Positions 1 to 62,524 of a stretch of 64,000 bases of DNA are shown here, piece by piece. The translations under genes were made by a program, and so were the position numbers. Position 1 is the first letter of the stretch, and each line of letters starts with the position of its first letter. The notes under the pieces are model-generated. The model saw only the letters and a program-made list of their open reading frames with translations. It made no database searches and was not told where the DNA came from. The DNA comes from Merluccius polli (Eukaryota; Chordata; Actinopteri; Gadiformes; Merlucciidae). The stretch covers positions 66,001 to 130,000 of the forward strand of contig JAOPHQ010002305.1 in the NCBI GenBank assembly GCA_030340625.1. Direction: 5' to 3'.

Positions 1-441
1 TAACATTTATAATCACAAAATAGTTCAAAAAGTTAACTCTCTCAATCGACTCACTTATTTACTGCTACGCATCTTATTAGATGAGCGCTTGACTCCTGAT
101 ACTGTCTGCAAAACAGCAAACACGCTTCCACGGCGAAAACGACTTTTACTTTGAAAAGCGCAGAGCGGATGTTGATTCGGAAACGCCACCGGTCAAATGT
201 GTTGTTTTTAATTTCACTTGCAGTTCGCAGTCTAAATAAAGCCTTAAAATCAACGTGTCGTAACTCAATGGAAACGTTGGACTAAGCCTCAGAGAAAGCG
301 TTGACTGTTTTCTCCGCTGTTACACGTCTCCTCCATGTGCTGCGGTACAACAGGACGCAGCGGCTAGCGAGCTGCTCCTGGAGATTAGCCTGTTAGCTGA
401 CAGCTAGTGAAGTTGACTATGATGTGTCACATCTCTGTGTT
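1..441 (+). promoter_or_regulatory. map2k5: MAP2K5 promoter and 5'UTR region
   Basis: This stretch precedes the first coding ATG of MAP2K5. No other gene was recognised on either strand. It is richer in CpG than the following intron, mainly from 120 to 370, and no convincing TATA box is visible, which fits a housekeeping-type promoter. The last in-frame stop before the coding start is TAG at 394-396. Two adjacent out-of-frame ATGs at 419 and 422 open a short uORF that ends at 460. The transcription start site cannot be placed from sequence alone. Confidence 0.5.

Positions 442-460
<19 letters not shown>
419..460 (+). other. Short uORF overlapping the upstream MAP2K5 start
   Basis: ATGATG at 419-424 opens a 13-codon frame ending at TGA 458-460. 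It is in a different frame from MAP2K5, overlaps the ATG at 442, and closes 14 bases before the ATG at 475. If it lies within the mRNA it could reduce use of the 442 start and favour the 475 start. Whether it is transcribed is not known. Confidence 0.4.
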
Positions 461-52583
<52,123 letters not shown>

Positions 52584-54520
52584 CAACGGCCATCCACTGA
52601 CCTTTGACCCCCCCCCCGCTCCGTCTTCCCTCCCCTCCCTTCCCCTCCTCCCCATGTACCCTTCAAACCATGGATTACACCAACTCGTGGGCTTTTACAT
52701 GTTAAGTATTTTCCTCATGCACTATACCATTGACTTTTATATGGGCGGCCAAAAAGCGTAGCGTCCTTCATTGATTCCCATGCTTGGATTCTGTCGGATG
52801 CTCCGACAGTGGTGAGGGGGTGACTTTAAACTTGCCCCAAATATTTACCTGTGCCTGGGCCTGTTTAGAGATAAGTATCTTGAATAACTTAAAAATGTAA
52901 CCACTGTACATTTATCATGTTGTAATTTCAGAGATGTATCCAACATTATGCTATTGCTTTCCAAACTAATGTTTTTTTTTTTACTGCAATCTTTCTGCCA
53001 GTGTGCATTTTTTTGTGATGCATTTCATTACCTCGCCAAACATTTCTCCCTAAATGTAGCCATTGTCTTATCACTCTGTATACTCTCTAGTAGTCCAATC
53101 AGCTGTAGGAACCTGAACTTCACGGGTGCGTCAGTATGTGCAGAAGGTTGCTCAAGCCCTAACCACAAGCACCTATTGTGAATGTGGTCGCATCAGAACA
53201 GCCCTAAACAGCCAGTGGAAGAACACATTGACTGGCATTGATCATCTGATTAGATCAGCCTCATCCATGCTCATCTATTGTGCTCCCACTCCCTACTCTG
53301 CCTAGTGTTGAGTGTAAACCCATCTGTTTATATCTGATTCATTAACCTTTTATCATTTGTTCAGGTTTTACGTGGTCCGAAAGCTATTAGTGTGTTCCTG
53401 GCCTAACATCGTGTGCTAACTGAACGCGGTGTGAGCGAGCGTCAGCGACAACATCAGTTTGTTTGATTTGTTTTCTATTGAAATGTCCTAACTGGCCACG
53501 AGCGATGCTGCACCGTTTTGAGCTGAACTTTTGTCGGACGCCCTGTTTCTTATTTAGTTTCTGTCGCTGTAGGACACAGTGTCATGGATGTGGAATGGCT
53601 GATTAATTTAGTTGAAATGAGGAGTGGTTTGTTTACATGACGTACATATTTAACAGATTCTGTGTGGACAGAGAGCGTCCGATGTTACGATTTTAGCCAT
53701 CAATGGAAAGGTAAAATAACTGAACCGACGCAAGTACAAACTCAAATGAGACCATTTGTCCCCAGGACCTTCTGTCAAGTGACGAGATGGAAAATTGTAA
53801 TTGTGATGTGGAGAAAGTAAGCAATGAATGTGAAAGTTGTCGGTTTAAGATACACAAGTTTGTTGTGGTGGTTGATCACTTTCCCCTTTCCTTCAACATA
53901 ATTGCCAATTATCTCTAATACTCATAGAAAAAAGGTTTAAATAGGACTACTACAACTTTAACAGATACCTAATTGTAATTAGTATATTTCTGTTGTAGAG
54001 AGTATATTATATATGCACATGCATAAATGTAGATCTCTGGATACCAAAGTGTGCATATGCAAGCCAAAGATTAATTTCAATCCATTTTTAAATATATAAA
54101 TGCCAACATACCAATATACCAAGATAAATGTTATGTGAGTAAAGATATAGCCTTACATCAACATATTTAATGCATTCTGAAGAAAGATGAATTAAAATAA
54201 TGTTATATTTTGCCAATGCATTATTACAGACACAATTGCATAGCACTAGCGCAAGACATAAGGCTTGCATACATTTCGCATGAGGAACAATCATTTGCAT
54301 TTTCTCGTGCCATCTGTACTTTTTTTCTATTTGACATAGTGACATCAAGTGGAAATACGTGTACAGTATGTATTTATTGTATTGTTTCTATTGTTACAAG
54401 TGGTGAGGATTGGTCTATCATCTGAATGGATGTAGTCAGTAATCGTTTTGTTATGCCATTGCACAAGATTCCTGAAATAACGTTCTGAATGGGAGAAATA
54501 AAAAGTTTGTTGTGCTTAAA
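52584..54520 (+). other. map2k5: MAP2K5 3'UTR
   Basis: Non-coding sequence between the TGA and the first canonical AATAAA downstream, about 1.9 kb. It has moderate AT content and no long microsatellite. No other gene was seen in it. The extent is inferred from the poly(A) signal only. Confidence 0.6.
54497..54520 (+). terminator. Candidate MAP2K5 poly(A) signal
   Basis: AATAAA at 54497-54502 is followed at once by a GT-rich stretch (GTTTGTTGTGCTT), the usual arrangement of cleavage signal and downstream element. It is the first AATAAA I found after the stop codon. Confidence 0.6.
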
Positions 54521-56852
54521 ACTACAATTGTCCTCGTAAAGTCGTGCCGGCCCCTCGGGGATACATTCAAATTTCTATGAGAAAAACCTCGGCCTTCTCT
54601 ACAAGGACCCTAAAGCCATCCCAAATGACCATCCCCATCTGGTTGAATCAGAACCGACGTTCTACATTTGAATGCAGCGATGTTCACTGTATGCCACATT
54701 TATTAGGCTATCTGGATGTGACCTCGTATAATATAACCAACAGGGGGGCTATTTGTCACGCTCCCTGTTTAACAGTTATAGGTGGACTCTTATGCTGTTC
54801 TTTAAGCCTTATAAAGAACTTGCAAAGTATTATTAGTCACAAAGACACTTTGAGAGTACAACAGAACTTGGTCAGCACCATGCAGTCCTTTAGATTAGCA
54901 GGAAGGGCTTCAAGTTTAACTTCTCTTCATCACGTTCATTGGGTTAAATGTGAATTTGAGTGATGTCAGAAGCTGTGTTGTTTTTATTCCTGTGAAACTC
55001 TTGTCAACTTTAAGTTGGAAATGTAATTAATGTACAATGCTATTTGAATATTAAAAAAACAGTATATGTTTCTGAGTGACCTTATTGTTTTACTTTTTCG
55101 CTATATTATTTCAAAACAATATTTTTTTGTTAAGTAATATTGTCACCATCTAAAGAAGCACATGCATATAAAACATGTTCGGCTTGAAATGACAAGAATA
55201 TGTTGATGGTTTGCAGAACGTTTTTTCCCCTGTATCCATGTGCCAAGGCAAAATGAGAAATAAGCAGTCTGGTCTTTTCCATGTTTGTCCTGACCTGTTA
55301 CACGCTCTCAAAAGTAAATCCAAGTGATCATTTGTCTTAAGGAGTTATCTGATGGCCTTTCTGTTCCACTGTAAATTTGCCAATTTATTTTAAGTTTTTG
55401 TCGTAACATTCTATGTCTCTTGCCTTGAACCCCCTGTACAATTATGAGACACCAAGTCCAATCAAGGTCTACTACTGTCAGTGACTGAGCAGATTGGTTT
55501 GTGTTTAACATTTAGCTCTTAAAAGATGCTGATGAATACATATTTTTAATTACCTATAATATTTCCCTTGGCCGTCTGGCATTGAGACCAGGGGTTTTCC
55601 AAGCAAAACTCTTTTTCTCACCTCCAAAGCCAGTAGTTATTTGGTCCTTATTGGAAATGTTGATTTGTGACACTGTCATGCAGGAGAGAGAGAGAGAGAG
55701 TCTCAGGTGAGGTAGTTGTCATGAAGAGACACAGTAAGGATTATTTTAGGCGTGTTTAATGCTATGAAGCTTCATCGGTTTAAATGCAAGTCGTGCAACA
55801 TGCATCCAATCTCACAGCAGAGTGGTTTTACTCACTCCACAAGCAGTAAGAAGCCGTGTCTCTCAGACATCACAGCCAAGCTGGAGGTTCGAGGCTGTCC
55901 AAACTTGGAAGACGTTTGATGTAAATAATGCATCTTGTGGATACATTGCTCCTACAGCCCACTGTCATTGAAGGCCCTCTAGCATGTCTTTAATGCAAAA
56001 AAAGTAACATTTACCAATATCTGGCTGATTTTATTTTTCTGGCTTCTATTAAGATTGAAAAACATTTCTAGTGATGTTTATTAAGAGCAACTTGTACATT
56101 GTTGAAACTGAAATATTAAACCATTAGAACTGGTAAGCCCTGACTTAAACTCAAATCATTAAACTATTATTTCTGTCAACCACATTTATTTTATCGGTGT
56201 AGCAGTAGGAAGGCTCTTAATTGAGGCGAAGGGCTCATAAACTTGTCTCCTGTTTTATTAGTCTTGCTTCGTTTTTTTGGGGATGAGGAAAAGTGTCACC
56301 CAATAGCCTGATGGAGAATAGAGGCTACTTTTATTGTCATCCCATTGTCTTTTAGTTTAGCATCATGTGTGTAGCCCATGATGAGAGATGCTTTTATGTC
56401 ATAATGCATCGGTGTGTTTATCTGTGAGTGCATGAGATAAGTAACATCCTCCCCAACACTAAGGCTTCAGCGCAAATGTCATTAATGGCTTCGTGTTACG
56501 CGTGTCTTTAAAAGACGCTCAGGAGATATCGGCGGATCATGTTGTGCACGCTGTATTGGATTACAATGTAATACCATCTATTAAAATAGAGGAGGAAAAG
56601 CTGTGTTGCAGACTTTATTTTCAAAGCGCACAATGTCATCTGATACAAAACGAGATTCCGCTGAATTTGTCTCAATGCTTTATTTAACGTTTCAAGCCAG
56701 GGTGCGCAGTAAGTGCGCCTGTGTGTCCTTGTGTGCGAGAGGTGCCCTTCCTGGACATGCGGTATTAGTCCCGTCGGCGCACCGATTAGTCTTGTGGGAC
56801 AGCAGGTAACACAACACATTTGTGCACTTTTTTTTGTCTTATCACATGGAAA
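54521..56852. other. Intergenic region after MAP2K5
   Basis: AT-rich, with no gene recognised. The part 56190-56800 is low in simple repeats and contains CTTAATTGAGG, TCATTAATGGC and GGATTACAATGTAATACC (a short palindrome). It may be regulatory. Confidence 0.45.
56826..56841. repeat. Left copy of direct repeat flanking the minisatellite
   Basis: ACTTTTTTTTGTCTTA lies just before the minisatellite. The same word with one fewer T recurs at 57633-57647, just after it. Confidence 0.6.
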
Positions 56853-57635
56853 GTGGGCTAGACTATGGGTGCAGTAGACTGGGGATAGGCTGGGTGCAGA
56901 CAGTAGGCTGGGTGCAGTAGGCTGGGTGCATTAGACTGGGTGCAGTAGGCTGGGTGCAGTATGGGTGCATTAGACTGGGTGCAGTAGGCTGGGTGCAGTA
57001 GGCTGGGTGCGTTAGACTGGGTGCAGTAGGCTGGGTGCATTAGACTGGGTGCAGTAGGCTGGGTGCCTTAGACTGTCTGGGTGCAGTAGGCTGGGTGCAG
57101 TATGGGTGCATTAGACTGGGTGCAGTAGGCTGGGTGCGTTAGACTGGGTGCAGTAGGCTGGGTGCGTTAGACTGGGTGCAGTAGGCTGGGTGCATTAGAC
57201 TGGGTGCAGTAGGCTGGGTGCGTTAGACTGGGTGCAGTAGGCTGGGTGCATTAGACTGGGTGCAGTAGGCTGGGTGCATTAGACTGGGTGCAGTAGGCTG
57301 GGTGCAGTAGGCTGGGTGCATTAGACTGGGTGCAGTAGGCTGGGTGCAGTAGGCTGGGTGCATTAGACTGGGTGCAGTAGGCTGGGTGCGTTAGACTGGG
57401 TGCAGTAGGCTGGGTGCATTAGACTGGGTGCAGTAGGCTGGGTGCATTAGACTGGGTGCAGTAGGCTGGGTGCATTCGACTGGGTGCGTTAGAATGGGTG
57501 CAGTAGGCTGGGTGCATTAGACTGGGTGCATTCGACTGGGTGCGTTAGACTGGGTGCGTTAGACTGGGTGCAGTAGGCTGGGTGCAGTAGGCTGGGTGCG
57601 TTAGACTGGGTGCGTTAGAATGGGTGCATTAGACT
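56853..57635. repeat. Minisatellite of 14-bp units in a 28-bp higher-order pattern
   Basis: About 55 units of 14 bp. Type A is GGGTGCAGTAGGCT. Type B is GGGTGCATTAGACT, with GGGTGCGTTAGACT and a rarer GGGTGCATTCGACT as variants. A and B mostly alternate, giving a 28-bp dimer, with local A-A or B-B doublets and a few units broken to TATGGGTGC. Every unit starts with GGG. The minus-strand open frame across it is an artefact of the repeat. Confidence 0.95.
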
Positions 57636-57647
57636 TTTTTTGTCTTA

Positions 57648-58860
57648 CTTCATATCCAATCAAATATGGCTATACGGTGAAATGGGCTTTTAATAGGCTA
57701 CTAAGTGTTCATCGTTGCATGCAGCAACCTGCAGATGGACGTGGCTCATGATGATGACGTTATTTCTACAACGTCCCCTGCTCATCGAGGAAGATGGGCC
57801 TGCAGGGCCCGTCCCGTGCAGCAGACCCCCCCCCCACCCCCCACCCCCACCCCAGGGTGCTGCGCGGTAGGCCTACATCATGGCTGCTGAGTTGAGTTGC
57901 TTGACTTTTTTTTTTTTTTAATTCACCGTCACATCAGATATTGACCACCACCACGCATAGTTTAGTTTAGAGAGACGCGTCTTCATTTCAGGGACCCCCC
58001 CCCCCCCACCCCCCTCTCCACCCTCCTGTATTGTATTGTATGGGGGATGACCTTTTCCACGGAGCGGTCCAGGTTGATTAGCACATCACGCCGGGACAAT
58101 GAGCGTGGGGCCCCCGCTGTACAACGGCCATTATCCACATCTCTTTATCAATGTCCTGTAATTAAAATGTCACCGTTTAATTTCCGAGCCGGTAGCCCCC
58201 CCCCCCCCCCCCCCCGCCCTATGCTACCCGTCCAATCTTTTGCCAATAAAAAAAGGACCAATCGAAACGCTCTTTTCACTGGACACACACACAAAAAAAT
58301 AAATAAAATAAATAATAAAATAAAAAAGGACACGCGGGGAAAACGTTTAAGTGCGCCGACCAACTGGTGATCAATAGGCCCCCGGCCTGGGGAGGCGATT
58401 GATCCGTCTCTAAAAGGGAATTTATCGGGGTCATGGTTTATGGGGGTGCTGATACAACTGTTAATTATAAAACATTTCGGGGCTCAATTGCCGCTGTTAT
58501 TAAAGCGGTTCTGATGTAGACAGGTTTGATTTATCTCCCGTAACACAATGCAACATCGCCGAGAGCTATGTCGTTAAAAAAAACGGCCTTTAATGGTTCA
58601 TCTTCTTACCCTTTTTTTTTTTGTGTGTCCAGTGGCCTATAGGTCTAAATATGCCAATAGTGGCCTATTGTTGTAGTTAGGGGGTCTTTGGTCACCGAGG
58701 CCCACTGATGGATAAATGAACAGTGACGTGTGACTGGTGATGGTTGTGGTTGTGGCCACAGAGATGTGCAGTAGGCCTGTAATAATGGAAACAGCAGCAG
58801 ACAGGCCTAACCGATATGCTGGACTCAGCGTGGAGTAGGCTATGAGCCCTTGTTAAGACT
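57648..58860. other. Intergenic region with C runs and low-repeat blocks
   Basis: Holds C-rich tracts near 57826-57852, 57996-58015 and 58197-58215. The low-repeat blocks 58040-58190 and 58360-58570 contain GTAATTAAAATG, CTGTTAATTATAAAAC and CAATTGCCGC. No gene was seen. Confidence 0.45.
58360..58570. promoter_or_regulatory. Candidate intergenic regulatory segment
   Basis: Low-repeat block about 4 kb before SKOR1 with GTGATCAATAGG, GGCGATTGATCC, CTGTTAATTATAAAA and TATTAAAGCGG. It resembles developmental enhancer sequence. Conservation not tested. Confidence 0.3.
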
Positions 58861-58867
58861 TGTATGG

Positions 58868-58905
58868 GTGTGTGTGTGTGTGTGTGTGTGGGGGGGGGGG
58901 GGGGG
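58868..58905. repeat. (GT)n joined to a G16 run
   Basis: About 11 GT units pass directly into a G homopolymer. Confidence 0.9.
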
Positions 58906-59028
58906 TAGTCATTGTTTATTTATACTGACTATGAAAAAGAAACATTGCCACGAATCGATGGATCAATGGATATTTCAGCGTGCGTCTTTATATCAGGCCT
59001 ATCCAAGGTCTGTAGCAGGCTGAACGAG

Positions 59029-59030
<2 letters not shown>

Positions 59031-59059
<29 letters not shown>
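59031..59059. repeat. C29 homopolymer
   Basis: Twenty-nine consecutive C, the longest homopolymer in the window. Length is probably polymorphic or uncertain. Confidence 0.9.
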
Positions 59060-59339
59060 ACCGAGTTGCAATTAAACGTGTATTTAAAGTATTAGGCCTA
59101 ATAGCCAATGGGACGGGAGGTGAGCATACTCCACGTGTTCAATATTTCACGAGGTCCGAGTTCAACTTGTGAGTTCGGAATCGTAACGACTTCAACCCCT
59201 AAACGCATTAATATTTTAGGACACGTTTGTGTAAACAGTTGAATGCATACAAATGAGGCGAAGGTAATTTGCCTCCTTGAAAAAAAAAAAAAAAAAAAAG
59301 ACCTCATTGATGTGTATCCAACGGTAGCCTAATAAAAGG

Positions 59340-59720
59340 GCTCGCCTAAAATTACCGCTGAAACGTCTAATTAAAAACTCCGTACTGCGCCGCTCTCGCG
59401 CACTCGACGCGCGCGCCGACTCCCGCTTTAATGAGCGCGTCGCGAGCCACGTGAGCTCGCGTTTCTCCCGAATAAGCGGCGACGACAATGGCGGCATTCA
59501 GTCAGTGGGCTTAAATAATTAAAAGGAAACGAATAATTACAGTATAAAATTGTAATTATTGCCGGAGCTGGAGGAAAAGCCTCTTGATTGTTGAAACGGG
59601 AGAGGACGCACGCTTAGGGCTGGCGTGTCGGGTTGCGCTGCATTTCTTTTTCCCCATCAATATTGCAGGGAGGTAAGCTGACGGAACCGCCCCGCCATGC
59701 GAGACAGGTGCGGACCTCAG
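59340..59720. promoter_or_regulatory. CpG-rich block, possible distal promoter or enhancer of SKOR1
   Basis: Dense CpG (CGCGCACTCGACGCGCGCGC at about 59396) with CACGTG and GAGCTC sites, followed by TTAAATAATTAAAAGG and CAGTATAAAATTGTAATTAT. It lies 3 kb upstream of the SKOR1 ATG in an otherwise AT-rich setting. No coding frame was recognised. Confidence 0.4.
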
Positions 59721-60340
59721 ACTGCGAAAGCACCCCAAATGAGCGGGTTTGACGGACCTTCAGATGAAACACGGGTGACCCCCCCCCCCCGGGCCGGTGG
59801 GTCGGGGATGAACCTCAACCTTTTTTTGTTTCGGTAGCCTACAGTTTCTTGTTTTTTTTTTGTTTTTTTTTGGTAAACTGTCAAACTTTTCATCATCATA
59901 TAAACAGATGGGCCTTTGTGGAAGATAGGCTTAGTAGGCCTACTCGTTTTAGGTCCTGAATTATGGGTTTAATAAAATATTTCAATAAAAAATAAATCCC
60001 TCAACGTTTTCTATATTTGACTCCATCAGGCTATACTATGTGCTATATTTTATTTAGATGATTTACGGTATTCAACGGCCCCTCAGATTGTTCTGCGTGA
60101 CTGTAGGTTAACCGACGGGGCATCGATCTGGTTATGAATATTTAATAGGCCTAGTGTTTTAAATGTAACCAACTGGGTCCGATTACAATGTTGTGGTTTA
60201 CATGCACAGTTCACATCATTTGCCCTCGTTATTTTTTTTTTTGAATAGGCTAGCCTATATATATATATATATATATTTTGTTTTTTTTTGTTTACCGTAT
60301 TTGCAGAATATTTTTAATATTCTTAATTTTAGCATTTAAC

Positions 60341-60564
<224 letters not shown>

Positions 60565-60589
60565 GAGGGGGGGGGGGGGCGTGTGAGCA

Positions 60590-61355
60590 ATTGACAGACT
60601 TGCCTGAGGCACATCAGCTCTTCTTTGATTCGGTCTATTTTCATTGTAAAGTCTGAAACGAAAATGCACAGTGTGTGATTTAAAACGTGTCCAATTATAT
60701 GACGGGCGAACAAAGGCACACAAGACTCAACATTCAAGACCTCCTTGCTGAGGCCTCCAGTTGAGAAACTTAACAGATGGTCGTGTAACTTGATAAATGA
60801 CACACTTTCTCTGTCATTTTGTTGCGCGCGATATATACCCATCACACTTTAGTCCGTTTGTGTCAATAAAGATGCCCTATTTCAAGACAATGCCATTATC
60901 TCTGATAATAGTCCTACATGACTTAGATATGGCTTGCAAGGCGACGATGTCCTTCTTGTTTTTATTCGACGTTCATTTTAAAAATATTATACGATTGCTA
61001 TTGTTGTCAACGAGGCCTTTAGCCTCATTATTCATTGCAAATATTTATATGTAGGCCTAGACATATTTATTAATTAACGTATAGATTGGTCAGTAATTCG
61101 TTAATTAGGCCGTTACAGTAATGTAGGCCTTCATGCATTCATTTATTTATTCACATGCAGTCGCTAAGCCTATTTGTTAAATATGTATTAATTTTGTGTA
61201 GGGCTATATGGCAACTTTTAGCGAATATCTACATATCCACCTATTTGCTCCTGTTCCAGGATCAGGACTCAAAGTGATGGGAAAAAAAGCGATCGTTAAG
61301 TGGGTGTGCCTTGCTATTAACTTAGTGGTCATTTGTACCGCGAGGAGGGGAGACG
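60590..61355. other. Intergenic region between the GT and GA arrays
   Basis: Moderately AT-rich, no gene. Contains a MEIS-type TTGACAGA at 60591 and several TAGGCCT-type words. Confidence 0.4.
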
Positions 61356-61359
61356 CAGT

Positions 61360-61395
61360 GAGAGAGAGAGAGCGGGAGAGAGAGAGAGAGAGAGA

Positions 61396-61458
<63 letters not shown>
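61360..61458. repeat. (GA)n microsatellite
   Basis: About 50 GA units with three short interruptions, 1.1 kb before the SKOR1 ATG. Polypurine arrays of this sort are frequent near vertebrate promoters. Confidence 0.95.
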
Positions 61459-61461
<3 letters not shown>

Positions 61462-61559
61462 CATGTGGCCACTGTCTGTCATCTGCCATTCAGCCAGGGA
61501 GGACCGAAGGGGATGGATGTCGTGCTTCTGCGCTAAAAAGACATTATAGCTTCTACATT

Positions 61560-61705
61560 ATTTGTTTTTTCCTCGGCAACATTAGTATGACACTGGACTC
61601 TTATATGTGACTTCGACTCTGTCTGAAATTTTTGTTTTTTAATAAATACTGGTTCGACTTGCATGTGGAGCAGCTCTACCGTTTGTTTATTTTTGGGAGA
61701 GAAAG
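61560..61705 (+). other. Possible SKOR1 5' noncoding exon ending at a strong donor
   Basis: GAAAG followed by GTAAGA at 61706 is a near-consensus splice donor with no coding frame that fits MAP2K5 or SKOR1. Acceptor-like TTTTCCAG (ending 62514) and TTCCAG (ending 62522) lie just before the SKOR1 ATG. A leader exon spliced across about 0.8 kb is therefore possible. The left edge is arbitrary, and an unspliced 5'UTR is equally possible. Confidence 0.25.
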
Positions 61706-62524
61706 GTAAGATTGAACCGCATCATGCTTCACAATGTTTAGCCCCATGTCTTATTGCGCCAGGTGAACGTGGACGTGTTCAGGCTAATAACGTTAATGCA
61801 GGTGCACCGACCAGATAGGCTAGGTTGTGTGCTCAGACCTACTTTTCTAAGTAAAGCGCACACGATAATCTGCGCACAAGCTTTAATTATATATAGCGCT
61901 GGTCTTTTATTAACAAAGCGAAGAAGCACAGTGTAACCGGTGTAATTACCAAACAAAGCGGCTTAGCTGTTAATTTCCTTTTTGATAAGCGCATTTGGCC
62001 CAGCTCAGGGTGCGTTTTCCTTCTGCTCCCCTGCATGTTAAGGATCTTACGTGGCGCTTAAGCAACTACTTCACCGATTTAACGGCATCGGGAATAGGTC
62101 CCGCTAACGACGGATGGGGGATAAACTATATGAGATTAGACCAGACCCATCCTTCCCGATAAGTTGCAAAAAATAAAGGCTATATACGATAAGAAGTTGA
62201 AACGTTCACTTTATTGCTGGGGGTCGCATTTTGATGATGTTGTGGAATTAGGATGAGGCCTAAACTTACAATGTAATGACAATAAATAATATTATAATAC
62301 ATCAATAATAATAATAATGTCTGTGATACCTGAATTTCCCAGCTGGGATCGTATCTTAGTAATATAATTGCATGTGTTATTTAGGCCTACATATGTTTAA
62401 TTGCCCTATGATTGCCCCCCCCCCCCCCAACCCCCCCAACCCCCCCAACCCCCCCATGTCGTTAAAACACTCGCAGTATTTCCATCCATGTATCCTAAGT
62501 TTGCACTTTTCCAGACTTCCAGGA
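61706..62524 (+). other. Region between the candidate leader exon and the SKOR1 start codon
   Basis: Either an intron or part of the promoter/5'UTR. It has the G-quadruplex motif at its 3' end and acceptor-like TTTTCCAG just before the coding start. No coding frame was recognised. Confidence 0.4.
62415..62455 (-). promoter_or_regulatory. Four-tract G-quadruplex motif upstream of SKOR1
   Basis: The + strand reads C14-AA-C7-AA-C7-AA-C7. The minus strand therefore has four runs of at least seven G separated by TT loops, a textbook G-quadruplex (and i-motif) sequence. It ends 69 bp before the SKOR1 ATG. Confidence 0.6.

Noticed and set aside
56858..57040. Minus-strand repeat protein of HPAYCTQSNAPSLL type, or a CRISPR-like array
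   Set aside because: Produced by the 14-bp minisatellite: the array has no spacers, units are contiguous, and this is a vertebrate genome.
61208..61549. Arg-Glu repeat frames near 61300
   Set aside because: Translations of the GA array.
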